Part shown: in pieces, positions 11,131-22,438 of the stretch
Position numbering within the stretch: position 1 is the first letter of the stretch
How the letters are laid out: each line of letters opens with the position of its first letter
DNA from: Pyrus communis
Lineage: Eukaryota > Streptophyta > Magnoliopsida > Rosales > Rosaceae
Direction of reading: 5' to 3'
NCBI RefSeq assembly: GCF_963583255.1
Contig: NC_084816.1
Span: forward strand, 22,327,344 to 22,391,343
DNA: 64,000 nucleotides
Notes under the pieces: generated by a model
What the model was told of the DNA's origin: nothing
The model's database searches: none
What the model saw: the letters and a program-made list of their open reading frames with translations, nothing else
Made by a program: the position numbers and the translations under genes

Positions 11131-11429
11131 TATTGATGGCTAATAACTTCAACTGTCTTGCTGTTATAAACCATGTATGCTGAACTTAGCATATTTTTTT
11201 TTTTTTTATACAAAGCGATATTCTATATGATAACTCGGGAGAAGTATTGAGGTTTGATCATTAGACCGGCGGCTATTGGAAGAGTATCAGCGCTGTTGTT
11301 ATTCCCGTGGACTTTAGACCTGCAGCTGGTATTACTAGTAAGATATAAATAAGCTTTCTTCAATGGTGCTCCATGTTGGCTTCAATCCAGTGACAACGAG
11401 GGTAACTGCACCGTGTGATTTGATATGGT
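11131..11429. other. spacer with a poly-T run and an unassigned open stretch
   Basis: After a T-run near 11190, bases 11220-11340 read open on + apart from one stop (…WKSISAVVIPVDF…), ending at a possible GTAAG donor near 11338. I do not recognise the family; it may be an exon remnant. Confidence 0.3.
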
Positions 11430-12059
11430 GAGGAATCATTTGAAAAGATAATGGTGCCAACAAGAACAGATGTTCCAGAGTGTATGCCCCCTCCTTAAGA
11501 TGCTTTGTCAAGTGGTTTTTGTACTCTAAGTTGCGTGTAGGATAGGCTAGGATCTATTTATTCGTTTCATTTCTTTGTTTTATCTTGATTATGAGGTATA
11601 ATAGCCATTATGATCAGTAGCAGTAGTTGTTTTTCATCTATTTCAAGTTTCAAAACCTATTACATTTGATTTGGATGTAATACTTCCCAAACAACCTTCC
11701 ATTGTCTACAGGATCGTTCACTCGACCTTCATGCATTGTGTGCACTATATGCTGTAATTGGTACTATTCTGCATACTCTGGTTCTGGTTCCTTGTTTCTT
11801 TTGACCCATAATTTTTTTCGAGCAAATAAGTTTTCGACATAACCTTTCACCTAGTATCTAAGAAAATGTATGAATAAATTTTCAGCTAGTAATATCTCCT
11901 TCTGTCTGTTTTATTTTTTTTATTTTTATTTTATTTTTTCGGTTTTCAATTTGTCCAGATGTAGCACTTGTCACATCCCTGAGGGACAGAATGAATCTTG
12001 TCAATTACGAGTATGTGGCATGCCAGGATGCAAAGAGAGGGGTCCTTATTCTGAGTGAG
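11430..12059 (+). pseudogene. TPS1 (trehalose-6-phosphate synthase) fragment A, glucosyltransferase exons
   Basis: Three exon remnants in order match class I trehalose-6-phosphate synthase: about 11430-11481 (VPTRTDVPE), 11712-11760 (DRSLDLHALCALYAV) and 11959-12059 ([13 protein letters not shown], then [14 protein letters not shown]). Introns with GT/AG borders are kept, so this is a DNA-level copy, not a retrocopy. Sections between the first two remnants (LTSQVHEIVGRING and so on) are missing. The usual RDGMNL is RDRMNL here, a change in the conserved sugar-nucleotide-binding segment. The piece ends at the donor after LILSE, then NRPD1-derived DNA begins 300 bp later. The intact gene starts at 63179 on the same strand, and fragment B (40236-41620) continues the protein further downstream. 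Confidence 0.87.
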
Positions 12060-12365
12060 GTAATAACTAGAAACTTGCATCCTTATGCTTCACTAAGATA
12101 AAGGAAGGAAAAAGTTCTGAACGGAAAGGGAGTTGAAAACACAATAGCTTGATAAGAGAAACACCACCAGCACAAAGTCCACCATAGTAATATGGGCAGA
12201 TCATTCTTGTTACAATAAAACGTGTGTCCGTGTGTGTGTGTATATCTAAAAGCCTGAGAGATACTGAAATTTTCATGTCTAAAGGAAAGGGGTCATTAAA
12301 ACTACTTATTGATAAATGCTTCATTGTTTGCACTGAGCATTGCTCTTTTCATCATTCCATTGCAG
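12060..12365. other. junction DNA between TPS1 fragment A and NRPD1 fragment A
   Basis: Intron-like sequence with a short TG run near 12222-12242. No coding similarity seen. Confidence 0.5.
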
Positions 12366-15230
12366 AAGAAAGATCTGACTCCCCGTGCTTGATGTCTTCC
12401 TTCAAGCTACTGAAGAGTTGGACACCAGTTCGCAATACTATGCTGACTTGATTTGCCCTGTACTTTTAGAAACAATAATAAAAGGTAGCTTTTAGAGCGA
12501 TCTTCTAAAGAGTGAAATACTAATTTATTATTTGATTCCTTGTCTTCCAGTGGATATTGGTCTTTTGATTTGTTTTGCCAACTCACATCTAAAACAGAAA
12601 TGTTAGTAATTATGTGCAATTTGTGTGTTCCGCTTCTGTCTGTCTGATTGCAGTTTTACTTCATTTTGTTTTTTTTTTTTTGGGAGAAAAATCCTATTGC
12701 TCTTTTGTCTCATGAACCCCATCTTCACATTTTTTTTTTCATCCCATCCCAATGTACAAATTTTTGTCTTGTTAGTTGCCTGCGGGATGGCCATTACTTG
12801 TGATCATTCAACATAAGAGACCAAATATGTGCCTATCAATCGTTTGGTGTTAAATGTGCAAGAATGCAGTTGACATATTCATCATTTGATTCTAGGTTGA
12901 GTTGTGCACTTTCGTGTCTTTTATAGTAATTAATTTATTAGTTGAAAACATTGTACTTTGAGGAGGCAAGTAAAGCTTTGTGGAGCTGCGTGGGTATGAT
13001 ATGCTTTTTTTTTGGTGATTTGGTTGGATACTATTGCTAGAAAATTGGAGGAATAGTTAGGATTAGTGCAGTGGCCTTGACGGATAAACTGAAGCTTTGG
13101 ACGTTTTAGCTGTAAGCATTGCGCCTGAATTGAGAGAGTCCTTTCATGATACATTGATCAGACTGGGTGCAGTTAGCCGATCTTTGGAGTTTTGATGCTG
13201 GTGATTGGAGCAGTTTTTTTCTTTGACTTTTGTAGTTTTTACTAGATGGGGGACATGTTGTTAACTGCTGGAAACTATTTTTATAACTCTTCTAACTCTT
13301 GTACTAGTAAAGTCTTAATGTCTCTAAAATGGACAGGTGACCATCGGATTTCCTTAGCAAATATAATCTTGGATTTATCCAGATACAACAACTTGGATTA
13401 GAAGCCCAAATAAAGCTCAAAAAGGGGTGAATGGGCTTTGGATGTTGTTCTGGAGAAATCTGTTGTCACGCAAAGCGGTGATGCATGGAGAATTATTCTC
13501 GATTCTTGCCTCCCTGTGCTTCACCTAATTGGCACTAGGCGTTCCATCCCGTGTGCTAACAAACAGATTCAAGAACTATTGGGAGTGTCTTGTGCTTTTG
13601 GTCAAGCAGTTCAGGTAAATTGGAGGTTCACAGTTTTCCTTCTTTGTAGTGCGAATCATCTGTATCAGGATTCAGAAGGCATGCTAGCTTTTGTGGTTAA
13701 TTGTTTATATTATGGGTTGTAGTCGTGCTGTGTATCTTGTTTTATTGGTGTCAAGATAACCTAAATAATTTATTCCAAGCTGTACGTATTGACACTAACT
13801 TAAAACTTTGTTAGTCATTTTATGTTTTGGTACAGCTTGAAACTCTTAATTTTAGACATTGACTTAGTTGTCTCCAAGCCAAGTTCATTACTCAATAGTC
13901 AATACATCTTCTGTCAAGTGAAAATTGCACTTCATCCATGTGTAAGAAAATATAGGAAAAAACTCCTGATTCTAGAAAGAATGAAAGATTCATCCAATAG
14001 GACCAATACCAATCAAGAAGTACACAGGAAAAAATTTGAAATTTAACTCATACAATACCAATTAAATAGTTCCTTGTGTCAAAATCTGCTGTTTGATACT
14101 AACTCGCCGTTTTTATTGTTCGTTAACAAGTTCGTATCGCGATAATATTGTGTTTAGTGGATCATATTTTGCAGCTGCATTGCTAGGAAATTATCACCTT
14201 TACTGTCCAGTAGCTTCTGTGAGTAATAAGCTTCTCTCTCTTTGGAGTGTTTGACTTGCTAGACTTCTGTTGTTCTTCATAGCAATTAATTCTTTGCTTC
14301 CGTATTTATTTATTTTCTAGCGGGCATGCTTGATCACATCAGTGTGTATATTTGTATGTTTACTTTATTATACAATGATTTATTTTCTATACTATATTAT
14401 TTAACCCCTAATTATGGATCAGCCTTTAATTTGAATGATCTTCATTAAGTATGAACCTCATTTTGAATTTTGAATTTTTCTGTAATTGCGTGGTGTGTTT
14501 GTGGTTCCTCCAGCATGCCACCTTCTTTTTTAGGCCTTTATTGTGCATCTTATGTAATTTAACTTTTTTAATTTTCAAGAAAAATTGGATCATATTATAC
14601 CAACTCTGGCCCTCTGGGTGATATGAGATGCTTATCCTACTTTCGTATTAAGAATACATTTTTGGATTGATTACGCGCTGGAAATTTTGAAGGAGCAGCT
14701 TATCCTCCTGGCAAATAGCATGACGTGCTGGAAATTTTGTCGGCTTAATTCTAGTGGATATAAAGCACTATCTCGAGCATTGAATATTTAAGTAGCATTT
14801 ACAGAAGCAACATGTTTTGTGAGTAATTGAATTCTTTTGCCTAATTCTGTGAGTGGCATGTACCTTTAGTTCGTGGTTAGATTAACTACAATCACAACTA
14901 ATTGTAGTTTCATTACACCATGAAAGGTGCTTTGAGAGAGCAGCTGAAAAGTGCCACATGGACATGGATTCTTTGTCAAGCATAGTTGGATCCTGTTCAT
15001 GAGGTAAACATGTTGCTGTTGGTAGTGGATCCACGTTTGATATCCTGTGGGACACGAGAGAGGTAAATATGATTTTTAACATATTTGTGGCTTTTCTCGG
15101 TTGTATGGAGTAGTTTAATCTGCTGCTGGAATTCCGTGCCATTTAATTTAAATATTTTTTCTTTTCAGGGAGGATTGAATCAAGAGGGTGGACTCGACGT
15201 TTTCAACTTTCTGCATATGGGTGAGCACAA
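12366..15230 (+). pseudogene. NRPD1 (RNA polymerase IV largest subunit) fragment A
   Basis: Exon remnants in order: 12366-12484 (VFLQATEELDTSS … LLETIIK), 13337-13614 (GDHRI … AQKG … GDAWRIILDSCLPVLHL … QELLGVSCAFGQAVQ), about 14885-15062 (CFERAAEKCH … SLSSIVGSCS … GKHVAVGSG … DILWDTREV) and 15169-15230 (LNQEGGLDVFNFLHM). The 12484/13337 join restores a split glycine codon, as in a real spliced gene. These are typical of the C-terminal catalytic part of the Pol IV largest subunit, which initiates siRNA-directed DNA methylation. It is dead: a frame shift inside the 13337 exon near 13368, another near 13425, TGA at 15000-15002 where the family has Trp, and missing exons between 13614 and 14885. 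NRPE1 (Pol V) is the alternative, but the CFERAAEKCH block fits NRPD1 better. Confidence 0.85.
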
Positions 15231-15394
15231 AATTGATGTTTTGGAAGCTCACATTAGGTAAGACTTCATATTTTTATTGTTTTAGTGATTTTGACGACAT
15301 CGATAATTATTTAATCTTGCTTTTGATGCGTTATTCAAGCTTCTATGTACGTATTCATCTTTTGGGGATCACAGAGATTACATGAAGAATTAAA

Positions 15395-15471
15395 TACTTC
15401 AAATTATCATCAAATATTAAAAATAGACGACACGTGAAAATTATCATCAAATATTAAAAATAGACGACACG
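15395..15471. repeat. 36-bp tandem duplication
   Basis: Two adjacent near-identical units, each with ATTATCATCAAATATT followed by GACGACACGTG, directly next to the hairpin at 15472. Confidence 0.85.
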
Positions 15472-15537
15472 TGACACATCCCGACCAAAATCAAGGCGTG
15501 ACGGCCAGCACGCCTTGATTTCGGTCGGGGTGTGTCA
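15472..15537. repeat. near-perfect hairpin, 29-bp arms
   Basis: Left arm 15472-15500 and right arm 15509-15537 are reverse complements with two mismatches; the loop is 8 bases (15501-15508). The arm text (GACACATCCCGACC, AATCAAGGCGTG) resembles the palindromic first bases of a Ty3/gypsy LTR family, related to the bases at about 45640-45690, so it may be a truncated LTR end. Confidence 0.85.
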
Positions 15538-15654
15538 ACACGGGTTTTAATGGTGGTATTGAAAACAACCCACATAAGCTTTAAATCCCAGGCGGCATCT
15601 TTTGTCAAAATTCTAGTGGACATTTTTTGTCCAAATTAAAAGCTTTATGAGATT

Positions 15655-15840
15655 TGAGAAATGTGGGGTGTATAGAAAATATGGGGTGCATGTAGAAAAT
15701 GTAAGGTGTATATTAAGAATGTGGGGTGTGAGGGTATTATGGGGAAATATGTGGGGTGTATTAAGATAATTTTTAATTGAAAAAGCAAATGTGTATTAAA
15801 TATGTGGGGTTTATTCAACAATTTGTGGGATGTTAATATA
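15655..15840. repeat. degenerate minisatellite with TGTGGGGTGTAT core
   Basis: Seven or more irregularly spaced copies of a (A)TGTGGGGTGTAT-like word separated by A-rich spacers. It sits just left of inhibitor duplication unit 1. Confidence 0.75.
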
Positions 15841-16529
15841 ATAAGCCTATAAAAAAACTGATTTGACTGAAAAGTATACAAAATTGATTCTGCGTGTATT
15901 ATAAACTAATTATGTAAAAATGGTCGATAATAGGTTGGCCGAATTCTAGAAATAAAGGATACAAATTGATTCTGATAATTTCGAAAGTAAACCTACAAAA
16001 ATGGTCGATGAGGATTGAGCTGATGACACACACACTAATTTCTTTAAAGTTGTATGGGCTGTGCTATAATAATAAACATAATTGTTTAGGGTATGACTGA
16101 TATTTTAACAAATTGTTTCCATATTTTAGGTTATTGTTTTTGCCTCTCCTAGAAATGTTTAAAAACTAGGGGAGTGGAAATATTTATTTATTTTTGTCTC
16201 CATATGTAAGGCTTCCAAAAAATTACTTAAACAAATTACATGCCGTTTACCAAAGAAAATAAACAAATTAAATGTCTACCCTAATAATACGTAACACGTA
16301 TATCAGAGATTTGGTGGCGTGATTTTGTGAACAACCTAAATTTATTGATATCTTTTATCCTATACGGCATTATATTCCAAATTGTTAGGGGATTTTAAAA
16401 TTTTCAATTATTGAAATGACCACATAGATCAAATAATTGACGCTATCAAATTAGAAGTAGTTAACAAGAAATGCAATCCTTGATTATTATATCAAATTTA
16501 TTATTCTCTTATGATAAGAGAAGAATACA

Positions 16530-17087
16530 TCAGGAGCGCAATACTTTGGCAATTGCTGCAGCCACATAAGCAACATCATGGAGAGCTTGGCTTTTGTCTT
16601 TGAAAGGACTGCCGCCGGAAAAACCTCTTTCGCATGAATCTGCGTTTGCGACGACATTAGTCATGCCTAGCTCTACTGACTTATAATCATCTTTAGGGAA
16701 AGCTTCAACGGCTTGAGGAATATCAAGTTGAAAAATATCGTCGTAGTTAAATCCGCAATTTCTTGCGGGTGTATTTCCCGGCTCTCTATCGATCAGCTCC
16801 TCGACTCGGAGATTAGCTTCGTGTGCCTTAGCCCTAACTGCATCAACCATTATGATGCCTAAGCCTTTGACATCTGCTTTGGCGCTTCGAGGGTCTGATT
16901 GAAGTGTAGAGACGCAAAGATCGGGATATGGTGTTTGGTTGCATGTTTGTGCGATCAGATTGGCATCCATTGGAAAGAAGACCGTCAGCCTGTTGCAGTG
17001 GCTAGTTGGAAGAAAGACAACTAGACAAACAATTTGAACGAGAAATATCAGTGTTTTTGTTGAAGGAGAGTTCGAATTATTCTTCAT
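16530..17087 (-). CDS. invertase/pectin-methylesterase inhibitor-like protein, copy 1
   Basis: A single-exon 185-residue protein starting MKNNSNSP. Residues ~11-31 form a hydrophobic signal peptide, so it is probably secreted or vacuolar. The mature part has the four-helix inhibitor layout: the first cysteine pair in QTCNQTPYPDLC, the SDPRSAKADVKGLG segment, NCGFNY holding the third cysteine, DSCERGFSG with the fourth, and a C-terminal helix (HDVAYVAAAIAKVL). The SDPRS…ADVKGL text favours cell-wall/vacuolar inhibitors of β-fructosidase (C/VIF) over PMEIs, but sequence alone cannot prove the target. It is about 92% identical to the copy at 31479-32036 (roughly 15 differences counted by eye), with changes clustered near residues 95-112. 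A TATA box lies ~90 bp upstream. It looks functional. Confidence 0.9.
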   Translation of the reverse strand: MKNNSNSPSTKTLIFLVQIVCLVVFLPTSHCNRLTVFFPMDANLIAQTCNQTPYPDLCVSTLQSDPRSAKADVKGLGIIMVDAVRAKAHEANLRVEELIDREPGNTPARNCGFNYDDIFQLDIPQAVEAFPKDDYKSVELGMTNVVANADSCERGFSGGSPFKDKSQALHDVAYVAAAIAKVLRS

Positions 17088-17170
17088 CTTTTATTTTTCT
17101 GGTGCGCACAGAAAATAGGGTAAACCTTAGGACTCCGGTATTTTGTGGTTGGCTTATAGAATATGGGGGG

Positions 17171-17179
17171 TATATATAA
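17171..17179 (-). promoter_or_regulatory. TATA box of inhibitor copy 1
   Basis: TATATATAA about 85-90 bp upstream of the ATG at 17087, in DNA conserved with the promoter of copy 2. Confidence 0.65.
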
Positions 17180-17291
17180 CAATACAGGAAGGCTAAACTA
17201 GGATAGAAATCTTATGACATCAAAACCCAATCAGAGTTATGTCAACATAATTCCTTAGAAGTTAAAACAATGAAACCTAAATTTTAATAAA

Positions 17292-17495
17292 GGGGAGCAT
17301 TTTTGCTCACCACCATAACTATAATGTATGCTCAGCATACACCTAATCAATTGACACGTGTCCTTTCACCTAACTCTAGTTAACTTTCACATTAAAAAAA
17401 AAAATAACCAAGGTTAAGTGAAATGAGACGTGTGAATTGATTAGGTGTATGGTAAGCATACACCATAATTTATGGTGGTGAGCAAAAATGCACCC
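17292..17495. mobile_element. hairpin MITE (204 bp)
   Basis: Ends are inverted: GCATTTTTGCTCACCACCAT on the left and its complement on the right; the inner arms also pair (around CTCAGCATACACCTAATCAA). The duplicate region near 32240 lacks it, but ~100 bp present there is missing here, so the insertion came with or was followed by a deletion. The target duplication is not clear. Confidence 0.85.
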
Positions 17496-17800
17496 TTTAT
17501 ATAGAGAGTAAATCAATCGGATTTTTGTACACAAGGTTTGGTGAGCTAGCTAGGACAGGTGAATTTCTTTTGAAAATAAGTACGATATTCATTAATCAAG
17601 TAGAGCACGTACAAAGAAAGGGGATAGGGTGCTAACAATGGGTCTCGATAAAAATCTTGCCTGGATTTCAACCTAGTCAAAGGGAAAAAAGAACGTCCCG
17701 CACCAAATTAAGTAGTAAGACATTTTTTATTATCAATATGTGGTTCTTCTATTTGTTAGGATTAATTATATGTGTCATGTCATTAAATAAATTAAAATAG

Positions 17801-17977
17801 AGGGCCCTTCTGAGCCTAAGGATCAAAGGATATGGGCCGTTAAAATTTGATCAAACGTCTATAATTATTATAATTTTTAAAGGTCCCTTTGTTTGTAGCC
17901 GTTGGATCAAATTTCAACGACCCCGATCTTTTGTTTAGGAGGCTCAATTTAATTGGGTCTGGAGGGAATCCGATTCC
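17801..17977. mobile_element. MITE, left member of a pair flanking an inversion
   Basis: Right end (AATTGGGTCTGGAGGGAATC) matches the ends of the MITE at 18211-18408, and the inner text (GAGCCTAAGGATCAAAGGAT) matches that element's opposite strand. The outer ~28 bp of the left terminus is missing. Confidence 0.78.
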
Positions 17978-18210
17978 ATTTCTTTCTAAGAACTTGTCCA
18001 ATCTCCATCCCTTCGGCACTCCACAAGAGTAAAAGAATTTGGGGCTTGTTTTGTAAGCTAGATGAGATTGGCCCTTAGAGTTAAGACTGGTAGGGATTAG
18101 TTAAGCCTTGAATCCCAATCCATTGTTTGGGGAAACACTAAGCTGGATGAGGCTGAATTGGACTTAAATCCAGTCCATTGTTAGTAGATGACTGGATTGG
18201 ACATAAAAAA
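17978..18210 (-). repeat. segment inverted relative to the duplicate at 32892-33124
   Basis: This ~230-bp stretch is the reverse complement of 32892-33124, while sequence on both sides (outside the two MITEs) is in direct orientation in both copies. Confidence 0.85.
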
Positions 18211-18408
18211 GGAACCGGATCTCCTCTGGACCCAATTGAAGTGAGCCTCCTGAGCAAAGAATCTAGGCCGTTGAAATTTGATCCAAAAGCTATAAACAGG
18301 GGGCCCTGTAAAAGTTCTAATAATTGAAGTCGTTTGATTAAATTTCAACATCCCGTATCCCTTGATCCTTAAGCTCAGTTTAATTGGATCCAGAGGGGGT
18401 CCGATTCT
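18211..18408. mobile_element. MITE, right member of the pair
   Basis: 198 bp with imperfect inverted ends, GGATCTCCTCTGGACCCAATT left and AATTGGATCCAGAGGGGGTCC right. GAAAGAAA follows the element, and its complement TTTCTTTC starts the inverted segment at about 17979, consistent with an original 8-bp target duplication separated by the inversion. Confidence 0.8.
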
Positions 18409-19079
18409 GAAAGAAATAATATGATTATAAACGATATTCAAATTTTTACAAATTCTTGTACAAGTGTGGATCACATTTAGAGGTTTTGCCGTATTTTTCA
18501 AAGTTAGAATTGCAATATGGAAGCAAGTGATAAATTCTACTGGTAATTTGGGCATTATTTTTCAATTTATTGCGTTCGAGTTCAAATTTTTTTTTTTTTT
18601 TAAAATAAAGTTTAGACCAGACATTTTCGCTTGTAATAAAAAAAGTACGATATTAAAAATCATATTTTGAGCTTTAAATGACTCGAGCGGGTCTTTGAAG
18701 ATCAAGCTCTAGCCCTTTTTGGTGAATAAATATTGTTTTGGTTACAGGAGAAGCTAAAAGGAAGGATAGTTTAATTAAAATTAAAAAAAAAAAATAAAGA
18801 GAGAGAGAGAGAGAGGAAGGATAGATTCGTAATCTTAAAAATCAATTGCTACTTACAAGGCTACAAGCCTCCACTTTTAAGTGAAACCAACAAAGAACAA
18901 TAAAACTAGGAGGTTTCTCGAAATGAATAAATCATGACCTATTGACTGATATATCGATTTTGGAGGCATTAGCAAGAATTTGATTTGTTTTTATCCCTTG
19001 AATAATCACCGAAGTAGTACAACCACAAATCATTTTGTCATTCATATTTATAAAACAAATCGACGGTGTTACCAGATAA

Positions 19080-20580
19080 TATATTTATATGAGCTATTTA
19101 TTTGTCAATGTGATTGTTTTTCTGTATGTTCCCAATATAGTTGGAGTTGTAAAATCTCTTTTAGTATGATAGCCTTCAAGTATGCATGTAATTATCCAAC
19201 ACCCAAACAGGATGTGCATAATCTGCTAGTATTTGTAGTAATTTTTAATTTCTTTTGCGGTTTTGATTGTGCATTCTTTATAAGAGTATTTTTTTAATAT
19301 AGTAAGTATAAGGTGGACAAAATCTTTGGAATGCTTATGACAATTAGCTAATAAGAATTTAAATTTAGGAATTTCCAAACAAAGAAAAAAACTTAAACAA
19401 ATTAAATGCCGTTGACCACAAAAATTGAAAACAATTAAATGTCTACCCAATTAATCAGTAAGCAGCCATATGGGGGATTTTTTATATATATGATTTCCGG
19501 AGGCATTTAAAAGTTGAAGAGGTTTACAAAGGTGCTTGGTAAATGTTTTTGAAGGTTTTTATGTTGTTTCAAATTTCACCTGAACGAGAGAACATGTCAT
19601 TTTTATGGCTGTTATCAACGGTTGAGATGTTTAAGAGGTAGCAATGAACTCACAGTAAAAGTGTGTTTCATTTTTGTATAGAGCAAAGACCGAGTTTGAA
19701 TGTGATGAAGGATACCGACCACGGTGAATGAGCAGTGTGTGCCGTTTTTTCTCGCAAGCATAATTAGGAACCATGTTAAAACAGATTATGAAGATAAATA
19801 GCACTATTTCATTATTAATGGCTACTTTCAATAATATGCAGTCCTCTGATGGACTCCCTACACCTCCACAAAAACCCACTTTCTTAGCATTCATATGAGA
19901 TTCAAAAGGTACAAAAGGAAAACGGTGGATTGCAGTTTGGGTAACAAAATACCTGGAAGCAGATGCAAATTGATACAACAAGAGGACTGCATTGCCTTGA
20001 TCAACATTTGTATGGTGGGTCCATGATTGGTTGTAAATTGGTAAAACCAAGCCGTGTTAATGGAAATTTATTGAACACCCCCAGTATTTTGTAAACATTG
20101 TCATTCATCGGAAAGAAGAAAAGATAAGGAAGAGAGGTTTAAATATAGACTGATTATACTGAAAACTATACAAACTGATTATACTAAAAAGTATACAAAA
20201 TTGATTATACATGTTTTTGAAACAGATTCTGGAAAGAATTTTTTTTTTTTTTTATCGAGTACGGGTTTGATTGATGGCATGTATGTAGTTTTGTTAAATA
20301 TATACAAAATGACTCTACTACAGGTATATAAATTGGTTCTTCTAAAAGGTATACAAAACTGATTCATATCTGAAACTGATTTCGTAAAAATAGTTAGATG
20401 AAAGGTTGGACTGATGACATATATATAATTTTGTTGAAAATACATATAAAAATTGATTCTATTGAAATTATACAAATTGATCTTATTAAAAAGTACACAT
20501 AATTGATTCTACATATATTTGAAATTGATTCTGTAAAAATAGTCGAAAATAGATTGAAGTGATGACATGTGTGTAGTGAG
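19080..20580. repeat. repeat block X, copy 2, with ~145-bp satellite
   Basis: Matches 29311-30930: starts TCAATGTGATTGTTTTTCTG, continues through GTGGACAAAATCTTTGGAAT and the GGCATTTAAAAGTTGAAGAG region, and ends in a degenerate ~145-bp tandem array (GATTCTACT, ACAAAATTGATT, GATGGCATGTATGTAG words). No protein family recognised. It ends at a CACACACA run where the BBX22-like pseudogene begins. Confidence 0.82.
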
Positions 20581-21146
20581 CACACACACACCCTTGAAGA
20601 TCCATTATCAATGTAGCCAAAGCTCTGATCAAGATCAGAGAGTCCAAGAAACTCATCTATACAACACTGTGGAACAGTCCCAACTGCAGAACCCCCAGTA
20701 AACGACATCCCCCCGGCAACACCAGGCAGCGCCGCCTTGCACTCCACCGGCAATGGGTTTTGTGTTTCACGTCCAGGCCCAGACCCAGAACGTGACTTCA
20801 CAGTAGAATAAGACGCACCAACACCAACAACCACCCCATAACCATCGCCGGAATCCTACTGAGCCGGCTCAGGTCCAACCTTGATTCCGGTAAGCAAAAA
20901 CCTACGGTGAGCTGATACAAAGCTATTGGCTGTGTGAACGGCAACATCACATTTTCTACAGAGCAAAGCTCGATCTTCTAAGCAGAAAAATTATCCAACC
21001 GCCTCCTGCAAATCATCATCTAAAAAATTAAAGCAAAACCCAATTCGAATTTTGTGTTTTTACGATCAAATTCCTCAACTTTTTCGTTGTGGGATTTGAA
21101 TCATTGAAGTTTACCTGGCAGATATCGCATTTGGGTATGTGGGAGC

Positions 21147-22438
21147 AGGGTCGGTCCTAAGTTTTTTCATGCCATTTGCGAAAGCTCAAAATGTGCCCTC
21201 TTTTGATGAGGAAACATATGTTTTAAAAAAATTATATAACTAGGGTTGGAACCCAATCGAAGTTGGGGGACTAGGCTCTCATGCCCAAATTATATTACTT
21301 GAGAAAATATACAACGGAGGTGACATATTACTTAAACCCTAACAATCAAAAGTACAATCATATACAACCACTCCTACCAAAGCTTCTTGAAATTTCAACC
21401 TTTAAGAAATTGTCTTCTGACATTTTTTGAAGCAAAATCATCAATTACATCATCATACTCCAAATCTTCAATTTCATCATTTTCAATGCATAAGATCACT
21501 CATCCATTTACCCTATCTTGATTCACAGTGGTCCGCAAATAAGATTTTAATAATTTCAATTTTGAAAAACTTCTTTTTGCAGATGCCACAGTCACGGGTA
21601 CAGTCAACAATTACGATAAGCAATCAAGAAATTAGGAAACATGTCAGTTTTTTTTACAAAGTTTGCTATTTTCATGGATGTCCAAGGGTTATTAAAGAGA
21701 AATGCTTCTTCAGGTAACATCATTTGTAAAACCTGTAATTCGGAACATAAATCGCCTCCATCTATATCCATGGTAATTTCATGTTTCAAATGTGCTTCAA
21801 GATTCATACAATTTTCTTTTAGCTCTTGATCATCCGCTGAAATTAACTTCGGTGCATCACACAAGAAGCCAAAAATATATTTAAAAGCCTTTAACTATTC
21901 AAACTCGTGTTTCATATAATTCTATGTCACTTGCAAAATTTTATATTAAATTTTGAATTAATAATTCAAATTTTAAACTTAGTTTACCTCAAAACTCAAA
22001 AGGGTTGGTGAATGCACTGAATGAAAAGGACTTGTTGGGCTTGCCGGCTTGGAAGCTGCAGCGCAGCATCTTGCAATGAGTTTTGAGGGTTAAATTGCTG
22101 CACTTGCAGCCAATGGATAGGAGAAAAGGACAGAGGGGAAAGTGGGAAACAAGGTAGGGGTGGGGAATCGGGAAAAAGAAGGATATGTTTGGAACTTAGG
22201 GTTAATTGGGGACAAGTGGTCCCTCTTATGTTTTTGTTTTTTTTTTTTTTTTTTTAATGACCCAAAACCTGAGCCCGTTCAACTTTTTTGTCAAACTTGG
22301 GCTCTTGCCTTCCAGCCCCTATTTTAGGCTTTGGATAATTTTTTTATATCTAGTTATGTGAATTTTTATTTTTGGTGTCCTTTTCAATTTTGGGCCTCGG
22401 ACCACTGCCCTGGTAGCATTGGGCCTGGGCCGGACCTG
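21147..22438 (-). mobile_element. hAT transposon inserted in the BBX22-like exon
   Basis: 1292 bp. Flanks GTGGGAGC (21139-21146) and GTGGGAGG (22439-22446) form an 8-bp target duplication with one difference, and the ends resemble each other in inverse (AGGGTCGGTCC against AGGTCCGGCCC). Removing it rejoins the B-box frame (…SSSH-IPKCDICQ). It is hAT class by duplication length and by its transposase remnant. Confidence 0.87.
21370..21890 (-). pseudogene. ZMYM1-like hAT transposase C-terminus
   Basis: On the - strand, the frame 21864-21604 and its continuation encode LKENCMNLEAHLKHE, DIDGGDLCSEL, FPNFLIAYRNC, TVPVTVASAKRSFSKLK and LLKSYLR, the C-terminal dimerisation region of zinc-finger MYM-type 1-like plant hAT transposases. 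Stops interrupt it (for example after NQDRVNG), and the N-terminal three quarters is missing. Confidence 0.85.

Larger units (their letters stand above)
15841..18960. repeat. inhibitor-gene duplication unit, copy 1
   Basis: From remnants of the ~145-bp satellite (15850-16050) through the inhibitor gene to the GGCTACAAGCCTCCACTT segment (18860), this matches 30840-35625 in the same order. Differences are insertions: MITEs at 17292-17495 and 17801-18408 here; a LINE at 33444-34993 and a MITE at 35297-35514 in the other copy. An internal segment is inverted (see 17978-18210). Confidence 0.88.

Noticed and set aside
19631..20050. 139-codon - strand frame in block X
   Set aside because: Not conserved in the matching block at 29.3-30.1 kb, where the frame is broken; no recognisable domain.
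20394..20834. 146-codon - strand frame as a whole gene
   Set aside because: Only its first ~80 residues are BBX22-like; the rest runs into the X satellite, so it is the end of a truncated pseudogene.
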